Positions 30,388-39,226 of a DNA stretch of 64,000 nt are shown piece by piece (the stretch's first letter is position 1; every line of letters begins with the position of its first letter). Position numbers and translations under genes: made by a program. The stretch spans positions 1 through 64,000 of the forward strand of contig JAGHZU010000021.1 of assembly GCA_017745235.1 (NCBI GenBank), given 5' to 3'. Below the pieces are notes generated by a model. It searched no databases, was not told the origin of the DNA, and worked only from the letters and a program-made list of their open reading frames with translations. Origin of the DNA: Caulobacter sp. (GTDB taxonomy: Bacteria; Pseudomonadota; Alphaproteobacteria; Caulobacterales; Caulobacteraceae).

Positions 30388-31179
30388 ATGATAAGGAGGG
30401 CTTTGGCGCTCGCGATGAGCCTGGTCTGCGGCGTGTCGGCCGCATCGGCGACGACATGGCCGGACGGGGCCAAGGCGGCGGTGGTGCTGACCTATGACGA
30501 TGCGCTGGGCTCCCAGCTCGATCACGCCGTGCCCGTGCTGGACGAGGCAGGCTTCAAGGCGACCTTCTTTCTGGCGAACCTGAAGCCGGTGGATGTGCCG
30601 CGTTGGCGCGCCGTGGGCGCGAAGGGCCATGAACTGGCCAACCACACCGTCTTTCACCCTTGTCCCGCCGCCGTGTTCGCCACCGATCCCCGCTACACGT
30701 CCGAGGCCTACACGCCGGCTAGCATCCTCCGGGAGATCGAGCAGCAGAACACGCTGCTTACCGCCCTTGACGGCAAGTCGACCCACGGCTTTGCGTCGCC
30801 GTGCGGTCAGACCCTGGCCGGCGGTGTCGACTATCTCGAGGCTCTCAGGGCCGCGAACCTTGTGACCTATGTGCGCGGCGTCCACACCTCGCCCGACGAT
30901 CTCCGCGCCGACGTCGGCAAGATGGATCCGATGCGCATTCCCGCGCGCGGCTTCGATGAAGGGGTCACGGGCTCGCAACTGATCGATTTCGCCAAGCAAG
31001 CGGAAGCTGGCGGCGGCATGGCGGTCTACCTGTTCCACGGCGTGGGCGGCGATTACCAGCAGGTATCCGATCCTGCTCACCGTGAACTGATCGCCTGGCT
31101 CGCCGCGCACCGCGGCGAGGTCTGGGTGACCACCCTGCAGGGCGCGCTGGACTGGGCCAAGGCGCATCCGGATCCATGA
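30388..31179 (+). CDS. Secreted polysaccharide deacetylase family protein
   Basis: A 263-residue protein with a signal peptide (MIRRALALAMSLVCGVSAASA) and a NodB-type carbohydrate esterase 4 domain: VVLTYDDALGSQLDHAVPVL holds the catalytic/metal Asp pair, and HELANHTVFHPC the metal His residues. It would remove acetyl groups from a cell-wall or surface polysaccharide in the periplasm. The ATG at 30388 is chosen because the signal peptide starts there. The 206 bases ahead, shared with cysK, are AT-rich near 30350-30380 and contain GTATCGTAATAC. Confidence 0.88.
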   Translation: MIRRALALAMSLVCGVSAASATTWPDGAKAAVVLTYDDALGSQLDHAVPVLDEAGFKATFFLANLKPVDVPRWRAVGAKGHELANHTVFHPCPAAVFATDPRYTSEAYTPASILREIEQQNTLLTALDGKSTHGFASPCGQTLAGGVDYLEALRAANLVTYVRGVHTSPDDLRADVGKMDPMRIPARGFDEGVTGSQLIDFAKQAEAGGGMAVYLFHGVGGDYQQVSDPAHRELIAWLAAHRGEVWVTTLQGALDWAKAHPDP

Positions 31180-31241
31180 CGATGGGCGGCCGTCGTTTGG
31201 GCGATACGCGTCCGAGCGAGCCGGCGGCAGGGCGATGACCG

Positions 31242-31523
31242 TCAGTCCAGCCGCTGAGTGACGATCACATTCAGCAGGGCCAGGTTCCCCTCGACCGCCG
31301 TCGCCGCGCACCAGGCGCCGTGCAGGCCCTCCACCTCGACCAGATGGTTTTCGATGGCGTCGATCATAATGCCCTCGGCAACGTCGCACGAGGCCTCGCC
31401 CAGCAACTGCTCGTCCTGGAGTTCCGCGCACCAGGCGGCGACGGCCCCGGTCGGGTCGTCGGCCTCGAACTGGGTGATGTAGGTGCCTCCGTGGAAATCG
31501 AGCACCAGGGTGTAGAGGTTCAT
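31242..31523 (-). CDS. Hypothetical protein, 93 residues
   Basis: A small soluble acidic protein (MNLYTLVLDFHGGTYITQFE...). I do not recognise the family. It has a beta-rich start, a WCAELQDEQLLGEA helix and three cysteines, with no signal peptide or membrane segment. Codon use looks like that of neighbouring genes and the only overlapping open frames are its shadows. It follows the cyclopropane synthase gene on the same strand after an 82-base gap and could be co-transcribed. Confidence 0.7.
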   Translation of the reverse strand: MNLYTLVLDFHGGTYITQFEADDPTGAVAAWCAELQDEQLLGEASCDVAEGIMIDAIENHLVEVEGLHGAWCAATAVEGNLALLNVIVTQRLD

Positions 31524-31605
31524 CTTGCCGGCCTCGGAACCGCGTCCGGCGATGGGCGCGTACTGGATTTCGGTGCTCGGGCGCTGGGTTTCCAGGGGGA
31601 AGCGG

Positions 31606-32829
31606 TCAGACCCGTGACAATCCCAGCTGGATCACGTTGGTGCGCTCGGTGCGGAAGCCCGCCTCGCAATAGCTGAGGTAGAACCGCCACAGACGCCGGA
31701 AGCGTTCGTCGAAGCCCTGGCCCTTGATGTCGTCCCAGGCTCCTTCGAAGCGTCGGGCCCATTCGGCCAGGGTGTCGGCGTAGTTCTGGCCAAAGCGCCG
31801 CACCTCGGTCCAGGCCAGGCCCGCGGCGGTGGTCTCCTGCCGCAGGCGCGCCTCGCTGGGCAGCATGCCGCCCGGGAAGACGTAACGCTGGATGAAATCG
31901 GTGTGGCCGCGATAGCGGGCGAACAGCTCGTCGCGGATGGTGATGATCTGCAGGCCCGCACGGCCGCCGGGCGACAGCACCTGGCGGATCTTGTCGAAGT
32001 AGGTAGGCCAGTACTCCTCGCCCACGGCCTCGAACATCTCGATGGAGGCCACGCTGTCGAACTGGCCCTCGATGTCGCGATAGTCGATCAGGCGGATGTC
32101 GGCCTTCTCGGCCAGGCCCTGGTCGAACAGGCGCTTCCTGGCGAACTCGTGCTGGGCCTGGGAGATGGTCACGCCCGTGACCTTGGCGCCCACCTCCTTG
32201 GCCGCGAACTCGGCGAAGCCGCCCCAGCCGCAGCCGATCTCCAGCACGTGCTGGCCGGGACGCAGTCCGATCGACTGGGCCAGGGCCGCGTACTTGGCGT
32301 GCTGGGCCTGGTCCAGGGGCTGGCCGGGACGCTCGTAGAGCGCCGAGGAGTAGGTCATGCTGGGGTCCAGCCAGCGCGAATAGAACGCGTTGCCCAGGTC
32401 ATAGTGGGCGTGGATGTTCTTCTTCGAGCCCTGCCGGTCGTTGCGATGGAACAGGTGGTAGAGCTTGTTGATCGCCTGCATCAGCGGATTGCCGCGCACC
32501 AGGGCGGTCAGGCGGTCGAAGTTCAGCGAGAAGGCTTCCAGCACCGCCGACAAGTCGGGCGTGTCCCATTCGCCGGCCATGTACCCTTCGGCGAAACCGA
32601 TGTCGCCCGAGGCCAGGGCCCTTCGGATGAACCGGTAGTCGTGAATGCGAACGATGGCCTCCGGGCCTGACGCCTGGCCCTCGATCCGCAGCGGTCGTCC
32701 AGACGGCAGAATGAAGGTCAGCGTTCCGGCGGCCCAGTTCTCGGCCGCGATGCGAACGGCCGAGCGGAAGGCGGCGGGGGCGTGGCGCAGTTCAGGATCG
32801 CGCCAGGTCGCAGGCAGGATATCGGTCAT
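31606..32829 (-). CDS. cfa: Cyclopropane-fatty-acyl-phospholipid synthase
   Basis: A 407-residue methyltransferase that adds a methylene bridge from SAM across double bonds of membrane lipids. The SAM motif is VLEIGCGWGGFAEFAA; YDLGNAFYSRWLDPSMTYSSAL and IEMFEAVGEEYWPTYF are family signatures. The start at 32829 is preferred because GGGA stands six bases ahead; an ATG four codons upstream has its Shine-Dalgarno touching the codon. No membrane segments. It lies downstream of the photolyase gene on the same strand. Related proteins without proven activity are common, so the exact lipid product is not certain. Confidence 0.9.
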   Translation of the reverse strand: MTDILPATWRDPELRHAPAAFRSAVRIAAENWAAGTLTFILPSGRPLRIEGQASGPEAIVRIHDYRFIRRALASGDIGFAEGYMAGEWDTPDLSAVLEAFSLNFDRLTALVRGNPLMQAINKLYHLFHRNDRQGSKKNIHAHYDLGNAFYSRWLDPSMTYSSALYERPGQPLDQAQHAKYAALAQSIGLRPGQHVLEIGCGWGGFAEFAAKEVGAKVTGVTISQAQHEFARKRLFDQGLAEKADIRLIDYRDIEGQFDSVASIEMFEAVGEEYWPTYFDKIRQVLSPGGRAGLQIITIRDELFARYRGHTDFIQRYVFPGGMLPSEARLRQETTAAGLAWTEVRRFGQNYADTLAEWARRFEGAWDDIKGQGFDERFRRLWRFYLSYCEAGFRTERTNVIQLGLSRV

Positions 32830-32920
32830 CGACGGTCCCATCCCTCAACTGAGGATGAAAGTAAGAACTCACCAAGCCGAACTGTAAATGGGGTCGTGCC
32901 GCCTCGCCGCGAGGGGGACC

Positions 32921-34363
32921 TTAGTCTCCCTTGAGGCTTCGATAGGCTTCGAGCGCGCGTTCCCGCGCCGTGGCGTGCCCCACCAACGGTTCGGAATAGA
33001 TACGCGCGGCGGCCGCGCTTGGTTGCGCTGGCGCTTTCCAGGGCTCGTGGATCAGGGCGTCGGGTAAATGGGCCAGCTCTGGAATCCAGCGACGCACATA
33101 GACGCCCTTGGGGTCGAACTTCTGTCCCTGGCTGATGGGGTTGAAGATTCGGAAGTAGGGGGCGGCGTCGGCCCCGCTGCCGGCCACCCACTGCCAGTTG
33201 CCGACGTTGTTGGGCAGGTCGGCGTCCACCAGGGTGTCCCAGAACCAGGCTTCGCCTTCGCGCCAGTCGATCAGCAGGTGCTTGACCAGGAACGAGGCCA
33301 CGATCATCCGCACGCGATTGTGCATGAAACCCGTGGCCCACAGCTCGCGCATGCCGGCGTCCACGATGGGATAGCCTGTTTCGCCTCGCGCCCAGGCCTG
33401 GAACGCCGCATCGTTCCGGATCCACGGAAAGCCGTCGAACTCGGGCCGGAAATTGGCCTTTGGCAGGTTCGGGTGGTGGAACAGGATCGAATGGTTGAAT
33501 TCGCGCCAGCCGATTTCGGACAGGAATTTCTCGACCTGGCCATGGGGCGCGTCGCCGGCCTCGGCGGCGTTGCGGGCGGCGACCCAGACCTGGCGGGGGC
33601 CGATCTCGCCGAAATGCAGGTGGGGCGACAGGCGCGAGCCGGCTTCAACGCCGGGAAAATCGCGTAGCCGGTCGTAGTCCCGGATCGGTCCGGACAGGAA
33701 TTCGTCCAGCCGTTCCCGCGCGCCGCTCTCGCCGGGCGTCCAGAGGTCGAAGCCCTTGGACCAGTCCGGCTTGTGCGGATGCAGGCCCCAATTCGCCAGC
33801 TTGTCGCTTGCGGGCCAGCGATCAGGCGCGGGCAGAGCGGCGGGCGCGGTGGTGATCGAGACCTGGCCCACCTGCTCGCGAGCCGCCCGCCAGTACGGTG
33901 TGAACACCTTGTAGGGTTGGCCCGAGCCGTTCTTCACCGTCCAGGGTTCGTTCAGCAGGCCGGCGTTATAGCTTTCGCAGCCCAGGCCGTCGTTCTTCAG
34001 CAGGGTCTTGATCGCGGTGTCGCGAGCGATCGAGGCGGCGTCGTAGAGGCGGTTCCAGACCACGCCCGCCCCGTCGGTCTCCTCGACCATCGCCGCTATC
34101 ACCGCCTTGGCCTCGCCGCGCCGCAGGATCAGGCGTGAACCACGCGCCTCCAGGTCCTCGCCCAGGGCTTTCAGCGACTTGTCCAGCCACCACAGCGAGG
34201 CCTCACCCATGGGCCGCACGCCCGGCGTCTGGTCCAGCACATAGAGGGGGATCACCGCCCGACCGCTGTCGACGGCGGCGACGAGGGCCGGGTTGTCGGC
34301 TAGCCGCAGGTCGTTGCGAAGCCACACGATCACCGGTCCTGGACGCTCGGAGTCGATCCGCAC
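32921..34363 (-). CDS. phrB: Deoxyribodipyrimidine photolyase
   Basis: A 480-residue class I photolyase/cryptochrome-family protein. The N-terminal antenna domain begins PVIVWLRNDLRLADNPAL. The C-terminal FAD domain shows RLSPHLHFGEIGPRQVW, TGYPIVDAGMRELWATGFMHNRVRM and ADLPNNVGNWQWVAG, the core of light-driven cyclobutane dimer repair. The GTG at 34363 is chosen because AGGAAGG lies five bases ahead; a GTG at 34411 would leave only 20 bases to the divergent kdsA start. No LexA-like site was seen in the gap. Confidence 0.92.
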   Translation of the reverse strand: MRIDSERPGPVIVWLRNDLRLADNPALVAAVDSGRAVIPLYVLDQTPGVRPMGEASLWWLDKSLKALGEDLEARGSRLILRRGEAKAVIAAMVEETDGAGVVWNRLYDAASIARDTAIKTLLKNDGLGCESYNAGLLNEPWTVKNGSGQPYKVFTPYWRAAREQVGQVSITTAPAALPAPDRWPASDKLANWGLHPHKPDWSKGFDLWTPGESGARERLDEFLSGPIRDYDRLRDFPGVEAGSRLSPHLHFGEIGPRQVWVAARNAAEAGDAPHGQVEKFLSEIGWREFNHSILFHHPNLPKANFRPEFDGFPWIRNDAAFQAWARGETGYPIVDAGMRELWATGFMHNRVRMIVASFLVKHLLIDWREGEAWFWDTLVDADLPNNVGNWQWVAGSGADAAPYFRIFNPISQGQKFDPKGVYVRRWIPELAHLPDALIHEPWKAPAQPSAAAARIYSEPLVGHATARERALEAYRSLKGD

Positions 34364-34431
34364 TTGCACCTTCCTGCGCTTGGGGCCACCTCTTGGGCGC
34401 CTGAACGACACCCTTATTCGGAAGTTCCCCC

Positions 34432-35304
34432 TTGAGTCAGCAACAAGCCGTCGCCCCCAACGCCGTAATCGAGATCGCCACCAGCAAGGGCGCTCCCGTG
34501 CGGATCGGCAACGCCGAGCGGCTGTCGATCATCGCCGGACCGTGCCAGATGGAAAGCCGTCAGCACGCGCTGGAAACAGCCCACGCGCTCAAGGAGATAG
34601 CCGATCGACTTCAGATCGGTCTGATCTACAAGACCAGCTACGACAAGGCCAACCGCACCTCGGCCACAGCCGCCCGCGGCATCGGCCTGCACGACAGCCT
34701 TCCGATCTTCCAGGAGATCCGCGAGGTCACGGGCCTGCCGACCTTGACCGACGTGCATGAGATCAGCCACTGCGCCATCGTGGCCGAGGCCGTGGACGTG
34801 TTGCAGATTCCCGCCTTCCTCTGCCGCCAGACTGACCTGCTGCTGGCCGCCGCCGCGACGGGCCGCGCCATCAACGTCAAGAAGGGCCAGTTCCTGGCTC
34901 CGTGGGACATGAAGAACGTGATCGCCAAGATCACCGGCGCGGGCAATCCCAACGTCATGGCCTGCGAGCGCGGCGCGTCCTTCGGCTACAACACCCTGGT
35001 CAGCGACATGCGCAGCCTGCCGGTGATGAAGGAGATCGGCTGCCCGGTGGTGTTCGACGCCACCCACAGCGTCCAGCAGCCGGGCGGGCAGGGCACGTCG
35101 TCGGGCGGCCAGCGCGAGTTCGTGCCGATCCTGGCCCGGGCCGCCGTCTCGGTGGGGGTGGCGACGGTGTTCATCGAGACGCATCCCGATCCCGACCACG
35201 CCCCGTCGGACGGCCCCAACATGGTGCCGATGAGCCAGTTCGAGGCCCTGGTCTCCGACCTGCTGGACTTCGACGCCCTGGCCAAGCGCAAGTTGGCGGC
35301 CTGA
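34432..35304 (+). CDS. kdsA: 3-deoxy-8-phosphooctulonate synthase (KDO-8-P synthase)
   Basis: A 290-residue DAHP/KDO8P synthase-fold enzyme making KDO-8-phosphate from arabinose-5-phosphate and PEP for lipopolysaccharide. Signatures are [26 protein letters not shown] and [19 protein letters not shown]. The start is TTG at 34432 (no in-frame ATG before the conserved core), giving an about 25-residue N-terminal extension. Cys in AGPCQ may suggest a metal-dependent form, but that needs alignment. It sits next to hldD, another LPS-core gene. Confidence 0.93.
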   Translation: MSQQQAVAPNAVIEIATSKGAPVRIGNAERLSIIAGPCQMESRQHALETAHALKEIADRLQIGLIYKTSYDKANRTSATAARGIGLHDSLPIFQEIREVTGLPTLTDVHEISHCAIVAEAVDVLQIPAFLCRQTDLLLAAAATGRAINVKKGQFLAPWDMKNVIAKITGAGNPNVMACERGASFGYNTLVSDMRSLPVMKEIGCPVVFDATHSVQQPGGQGTSSGGQREFVPILARAAVSVGVATVFIETHPDPDHAPSDGPNMVPMSQFEALVSDLLDFDALAKRKLAA

Positions 35305-35361
35305 TCAACCTGGGCAGGGCGGCGATTGTGAGCGGGCGAAGGCCTGTGCCATAACGCCGCC

Positions 35362-36363
35362 ATGTCCAGACGCGTCATCCTCGTCACCGGCGGCGCCGGT
35401 TTCATCGGCTCCAACATCGTGGCCAAGCTGTGCGAGGACCCCGCGCTCGACGTGGTGGTCTGCGACTGGCTGGGCCCGGCGGCCGACAACAAGTGGCGCA
35501 ACCTCGCCAAGGCCCCGATCGCCGACTTCGTCGCCCCTGAGAACCTTTTCGCCTGGCTGGCCGAGCGGGGCGAGGAGGTCGAGCTGGTCATCCACATGGG
35601 CGCCGTCTCGTCGACCACCGAGCCGGACGCCGACCTGATCGTGCAGTCCAACTTCGTGCTCTCGCGCGATATCTGGCGGTGGTGCGCCCAGCACGGCCGC
35701 CGGCTGATCTACGCCTCGTCGGCCGCGACCTACGGCGACGGCTTGCAGGGCTTCGACGGCAAGGACGACATCGACACCCTCAAGGCCCTGCGACCGCTGA
35801 ACGCCTATGGCTGGTCCAAAGCCCTGTTCGACGTCTACGCGGTCCGCGAAGCCGCACGAGGTTTCGCGCCCAAGCAGTGGGTAGGATTGAAGTTCTTCAA
35901 CGTCTACGGGCCCAACGAAGAGCACAAGGGCGGCATGAAGTCGGTCGTCTGCCAGATCTGGCCGCGGGTCGCGGCGGGCGAGGGGGTCAAGCTCTTCAAG
36001 TCGCACCATCCGGACTACGAGGACGGCGGCCAGTTGCGCGATTTCGTCTATGTGCGCGACGTCGCCGACGTGGTCGCCTGGCTGGCCAAGAGCCCGCACG
36101 TCAACGGCGTCTACAACCTGGGCTCGGGCAAGGCCCGTTCGTTCCGCGACCTGGCCGAGGCCACGTTCCGCGCCGTCGGCCGAGAGCCCGACATCGCCTA
36201 TATCGACATGCCCGAGGTGCTGCGCGGCAAGTATCAGTACTTCACCGAGGCCGACATGGGCCGCCTGCGCGCCGCCGGCTACAACGCGCCGATGACCTCG
36301 CTGGAGGACGGCGTCGAGGATTACGTGGCTGGGTTCCTCAACACCGATGATCCCTACCGGTAG
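35362..36363 (+). CDS. hldD: ADP-L-glycero-D-manno-heptose 6-epimerase
   Basis: A 333-residue extended short-chain dehydrogenase. The nucleotide site is VTGGAGFIGSN; the catalytic pair is in NAYGWSKALFD (Tyr-x-x-x-Lys); FNVYGPNEEHKGGMKSV and the late FTEADMGRL are specific for the heptose epimerase group. It makes the L-glycero-D-manno-heptose donor for the LPS inner core. It follows kdsA by 57 bases on the same strand, which fits a small LPS-core gene pair. Confidence 0.93.
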   Translation: MSRRVILVTGGAGFIGSNIVAKLCEDPALDVVVCDWLGPAADNKWRNLAKAPIADFVAPENLFAWLAERGEEVELVIHMGAVSSTTEPDADLIVQSNFVLSRDIWRWCAQHGRRLIYASSAATYGDGLQGFDGKDDIDTLKALRPLNAYGWSKALFDVYAVREAARGFAPKQWVGLKFFNVYGPNEEHKGGMKSVVCQIWPRVAAGEGVKLFKSHHPDYEDGGQLRDFVYVRDVADVVAWLAKSPHVNGVYNLGSGKARSFRDLAEATFRAVGREPDIAYIDMPEVLRGKYQYFTEADMGRLRAAGYNAPMTSLEDGVEDYVAGFLNTDDPYR

Positions 36364-36471
36364 CGGGGCCTTCTTCGGTTCCTGACGTCAGGGCACGCTT
36401 GCCGGCCCTTTCCGCGAGCGTAATCTGATCGGCGATAAGTCGCCGAACGGGCGTGTGTCAGGGAGTGAGAC

Positions 36472-37962
36472 ATGGTCGGCATCGCCGCCTGGGGCGCCTA
36501 TGCGCCTCGCCTTCGCCTCAGCCGCAAGGCGGTGACCGAGGCCAACGCCTGGGTCGCTCCCAATCTTCGCGCCAAGGCCAAGGGCGAGCGCTCCATGGCC
36601 AATTGGGACGAGGACGCCCTGACCATGGCCGTCGAGGCCGCGCGCGACGCGCTGGGCGTCACGGACGAGGGGCGCGCCGGCGTCGACGCCCTCTATTTCG
36701 CCTCGACCACGGCGCCGTTCGTCGATCGCCAGAACGCCGGGATCGTGGCTGCGGCCCTGACGCTGGAGAAGGCGATCGCCTCGGCCGACGTCACCGGTTC
36801 GCAGCGCTGCGGCCTAGCGGCGCTGGGCCAGGCCCTGGCCGCGGTGAAGGGCGGCTCGGCTGCGCGCGCCCTCGTGGTCGCGGGCGAACACCGGCGCGCT
36901 CGCGCGGCCTCCAGCCAGGAACTCGACAACGGCGACGGCGCGGCGGCCTTCGTTGTCTCGGCGGAGGCCGGGGCGGCCGAATTCCTGGGCCGGGGCAGCG
37001 TCACCGACGATTTCGTCGATCACTTCCGGGGCGCAGACGCCGGGTTCGACTACAGCTGGGAGGAGCGCTGGATCCGTGACGAGGGCATCGTCAAGCTGGT
37101 TCCGCCGGCGGTTCGCGCCGCTTTACAGAACGCTGGTCTAAGTCCCGCCGAGGTAACCCATTTCTGCTTTCCGTCGGTTTTCGGCGGCATGGCCGCCAGT
37201 CTCGCCAAAAGCCTGGGGATCGCCCCCGAGGCTGTGCGCGACAACCTGGCCCTGACGCTGGGCGAAGCCGGCTGCGCTCACGGCCCGCTGATGCTGGCCC
37301 ACGCCCTGGAGCAGGCCGCGCCCGGTGATGTCGTCCTGGTCGCCCAGTTCGGCCAGGGCGCAGAGGCTCTGGTGTTTCGCGTCACCGAGGCGGCCGCACA
37401 GGCCCATCCGGCGCGGGGCGTCACCGGCTCCCTGCTCGATCGAAGAGCCGAGGAGAACTATCTGAAATTCCTGACCTTCAATGGACTTGTCGAATGGGAC
37501 AAGGGCATGCGGGCCGAGAAGGACAACAAGACGGCGCTGACCACCCTTTACCGCAACCAGGACCAGATCCTGGGCCTGGTCGGCGGTCGCTGCCGCGAGA
37601 CCGGCGTGGTCCAGTTCCCGCGCACCCGCATCTCGGTGGCTCCCAACAATCCGGCCGTCGACACCCAGGAGCCGTACCGGTTCGCAGAGCGTCGCGCTTC
37701 GGTGCTCAGCTACTCGGCCGACTACCTGACGTTCTCGATGAGCCCGCCCAATCACTACGGCATGATCGTCTTCGAGGGCGGCGGGCGGATCATGATGGAC
37801 ATAACCGACGTCGAGCCGGGCGAGGTCGACAGCGGCCTGCCGGTGAAGATGGTGTTCCGCGTCAAGGACGTGGACGAGAAGCGCGGCTTCGTCCGCTACT
37901 TCTGGAAAGCCGCGCCCGATCGCGCGGCGATCGCGGCCCAAGCGGCCCAGGCGGCGGAATAG
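36472..37962 (+). CDS. HMG-CoA synthase-like protein fused to a DUF35 OB-fold domain
   Basis: A 496-residue two-part protein. Residues 1-320 are a thiolase-fold, HMG-CoA synthase/KAS III-like domain with a likely catalytic Cys113 in TGSQRCGLAALGQAL and His in VTHFCFPSVF. Residues about 330-490 are a DUF35-type rubredoxin/OB-fold domain, but the ribbon keeps only one Cys (GGRCRETGVVQFPRTR) instead of the usual four, so it probably binds no zinc. The thiolase partner is encoded 11 bases downstream. In archaea thiolase, HMG-CoA synthase and DUF35 form one complex; here two of the parts are fused. The acyl substrate is unknown; a mevalonate role is unlikely in this type of organism. Confidence 0.88.
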   Translation: MVGIAAWGAYAPRLRLSRKAVTEANAWVAPNLRAKAKGERSMANWDEDALTMAVEAARDALGVTDEGRAGVDALYFASTTAPFVDRQNAGIVAAALTLEKAIASADVTGSQRCGLAALGQALAAVKGGSAARALVVAGEHRRARAASSQELDNGDGAAAFVVSAEAGAAEFLGRGSVTDDFVDHFRGADAGFDYSWEERWIRDEGIVKLVPPAVRAALQNAGLSPAEVTHFCFPSVFGGMAASLAKSLGIAPEAVRDNLALTLGEAGCAHGPLMLAHALEQAAPGDVVLVAQFGQGAEALVFRVTEAAAQAHPARGVTGSLLDRRAEENYLKFLTFNGLVEWDKGMRAEKDNKTALTTLYRNQDQILGLVGGRCRETGVVQFPRTRISVAPNNPAVDTQEPYRFAERRASVLSYSADYLTFSMSPPNHYGMIVFEGGGRIMMDITDVEPGEVDSGLPVKMVFRVKDVDEKRGFVRYFWKAAPDRAAIAAQAAQAAE

Positions 37963-37973
37963 GGAGAACCGAC

Positions 37974-39176
37974 ATGGCCAAGGGCATCCGCGACAAGGTC
38001 GCCATCCTGGGAATGGGCTGCAGCAAGTTCGGCGAGCGCTGGGACGCCGGTCCCGACGATCTGATGGTCGAGGCCTATGTCGAGGCCATGGCCGACGCCG
38101 GCATCGAGCCCAGCCAGCTGGACGCGGCCTGGTTCTCCACCCACGTCGACGAGCTGGGCACGGGCAAGGGCGGCACGCCGCTTTCGATCGCCCTGCGCCT
38201 GCCCAACATCGCCGTCACCCGGGTCGAAAACTTCTGCGCCTCGGGCTCGGAAGCCTTCCGGGGCGCGGTCTACGCCGTGGCGGCGGGAGCAGCCGACATC
38301 GCCATCGCCGTGGGCGTGGAGAAGCTGAAGGACACCGGCTACGGCGGCCTGCCGGTAGGCGCGCCCGGAACTCTCGCGCCGCAGATCATCCCCAACGGCT
38401 CGGCCCCCGGCAACTTCGCTCAACTGGCCAGCGCCTACCGCGCCAAGCACGGGGTCTCGCGCGAGGACCTCAAGCGCGCCATCGCCCACGTCTCGGTCAA
38501 GAGCCACGCCAACGGCGCCAAGAACAAGAAGGCCCACCTGCAGAAGGCCGTCACCGCCGAGCAGGTGCTGAACGCCCCGTTGATCGCCGAGCCGCTAGGC
38601 CTGTTCGACTGTTGCGGCGTGTCGGACGGCGCCGCGGCGGCGATCGTCACCACGCCCGAGATCGCGCGCTCCCTGGGCAAGCGCGACCTCGTCACGGTCA
38701 AGGCCTTGCAGCTGTCGGTCTCCAACGGCTTCGAGAGCCAGTACAACGGCTGGGACGGCAGCTACTTCCACACCGCCCGCATCGCCGCCGGCAAGGCCTA
38801 CAAGGAGGCCGGCATCGAGCGTCCGCGCGAGCAGATCTCGATGATGGAAGTGCACGACTGTTTCTCGATCACCGAGTTGGTGACGATGGAGGACCTGTTC
38901 ATCTCGCCGGAGGGGCAGGGCTGGCGTGATGTGCTGGACGGCTTCTACGACGCCGACGGCGGCCTGCCGTGCCAGATCGACGGCGGCCTGAAGTGCTTCG
39001 GCCACCCGATCGGCGCGTCGGGGCTGAGGATGCTCTACGAGATGTATCTGCAGCTCCAGGGACGCGCGGGCGAACGCCAGCTGAAGGATCCGGTCTTCGG
39101 CATGACCCACAATCTCGGCGGCGCGCCGAGCAGCAACGTCTGTTCGGTGGCGATCATTGGCCAGGAAGGGGCCTGA
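37974..39176 (+). CDS. SCP-x-type thiolase (acetyl-CoA acetyltransferase-like)
   Basis: A 400-residue thiolase of the sterol-carrier-protein-x type. The acyl-accepting Cys is in VENFCASGSEAFRG; MMEVHDCFSITELV and KCFGHPIGASGLRM carry the catalytic His and Cys/His loops. The ATG at 37974 has AGGGAGAA ahead. It is in one operon with the HMG-CoA-synthase-like/DUF35 fusion and likely acts with it, passing an acyl intermediate between the two. The direction (cleavage or condensation) and the substrate are not known. Confidence 0.9.
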   Translation: MAKGIRDKVAILGMGCSKFGERWDAGPDDLMVEAYVEAMADAGIEPSQLDAAWFSTHVDELGTGKGGTPLSIALRLPNIAVTRVENFCASGSEAFRGAVYAVAAGAADIAIAVGVEKLKDTGYGGLPVGAPGTLAPQIIPNGSAPGNFAQLASAYRAKHGVSREDLKRAIAHVSVKSHANGAKNKKAHLQKAVTAEQVLNAPLIAEPLGLFDCCGVSDGAAAAIVTTPEIARSLGKRDLVTVKALQLSVSNGFESQYNGWDGSYFHTARIAAGKAYKEAGIERPREQISMMEVHDCFSITELVTMEDLFISPEGQGWRDVLDGFYDADGGLPCQIDGGLKCFGHPIGASGLRMLYEMYLQLQGRAGERQLKDPVFGMTHNLGGAPSSNVCSVAIIGQEGA

Positions 39177-39226
39177 AGCCTCTTCGCGCCTCGCGCGGCG
39201 GCGCCGGTTCGTGGTAACCCAGCGTC

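Noticed and set aside
34364..34431. LexA box in front of the photolyase
   Set aside because: No GTTC-N7-GTTC was seen.
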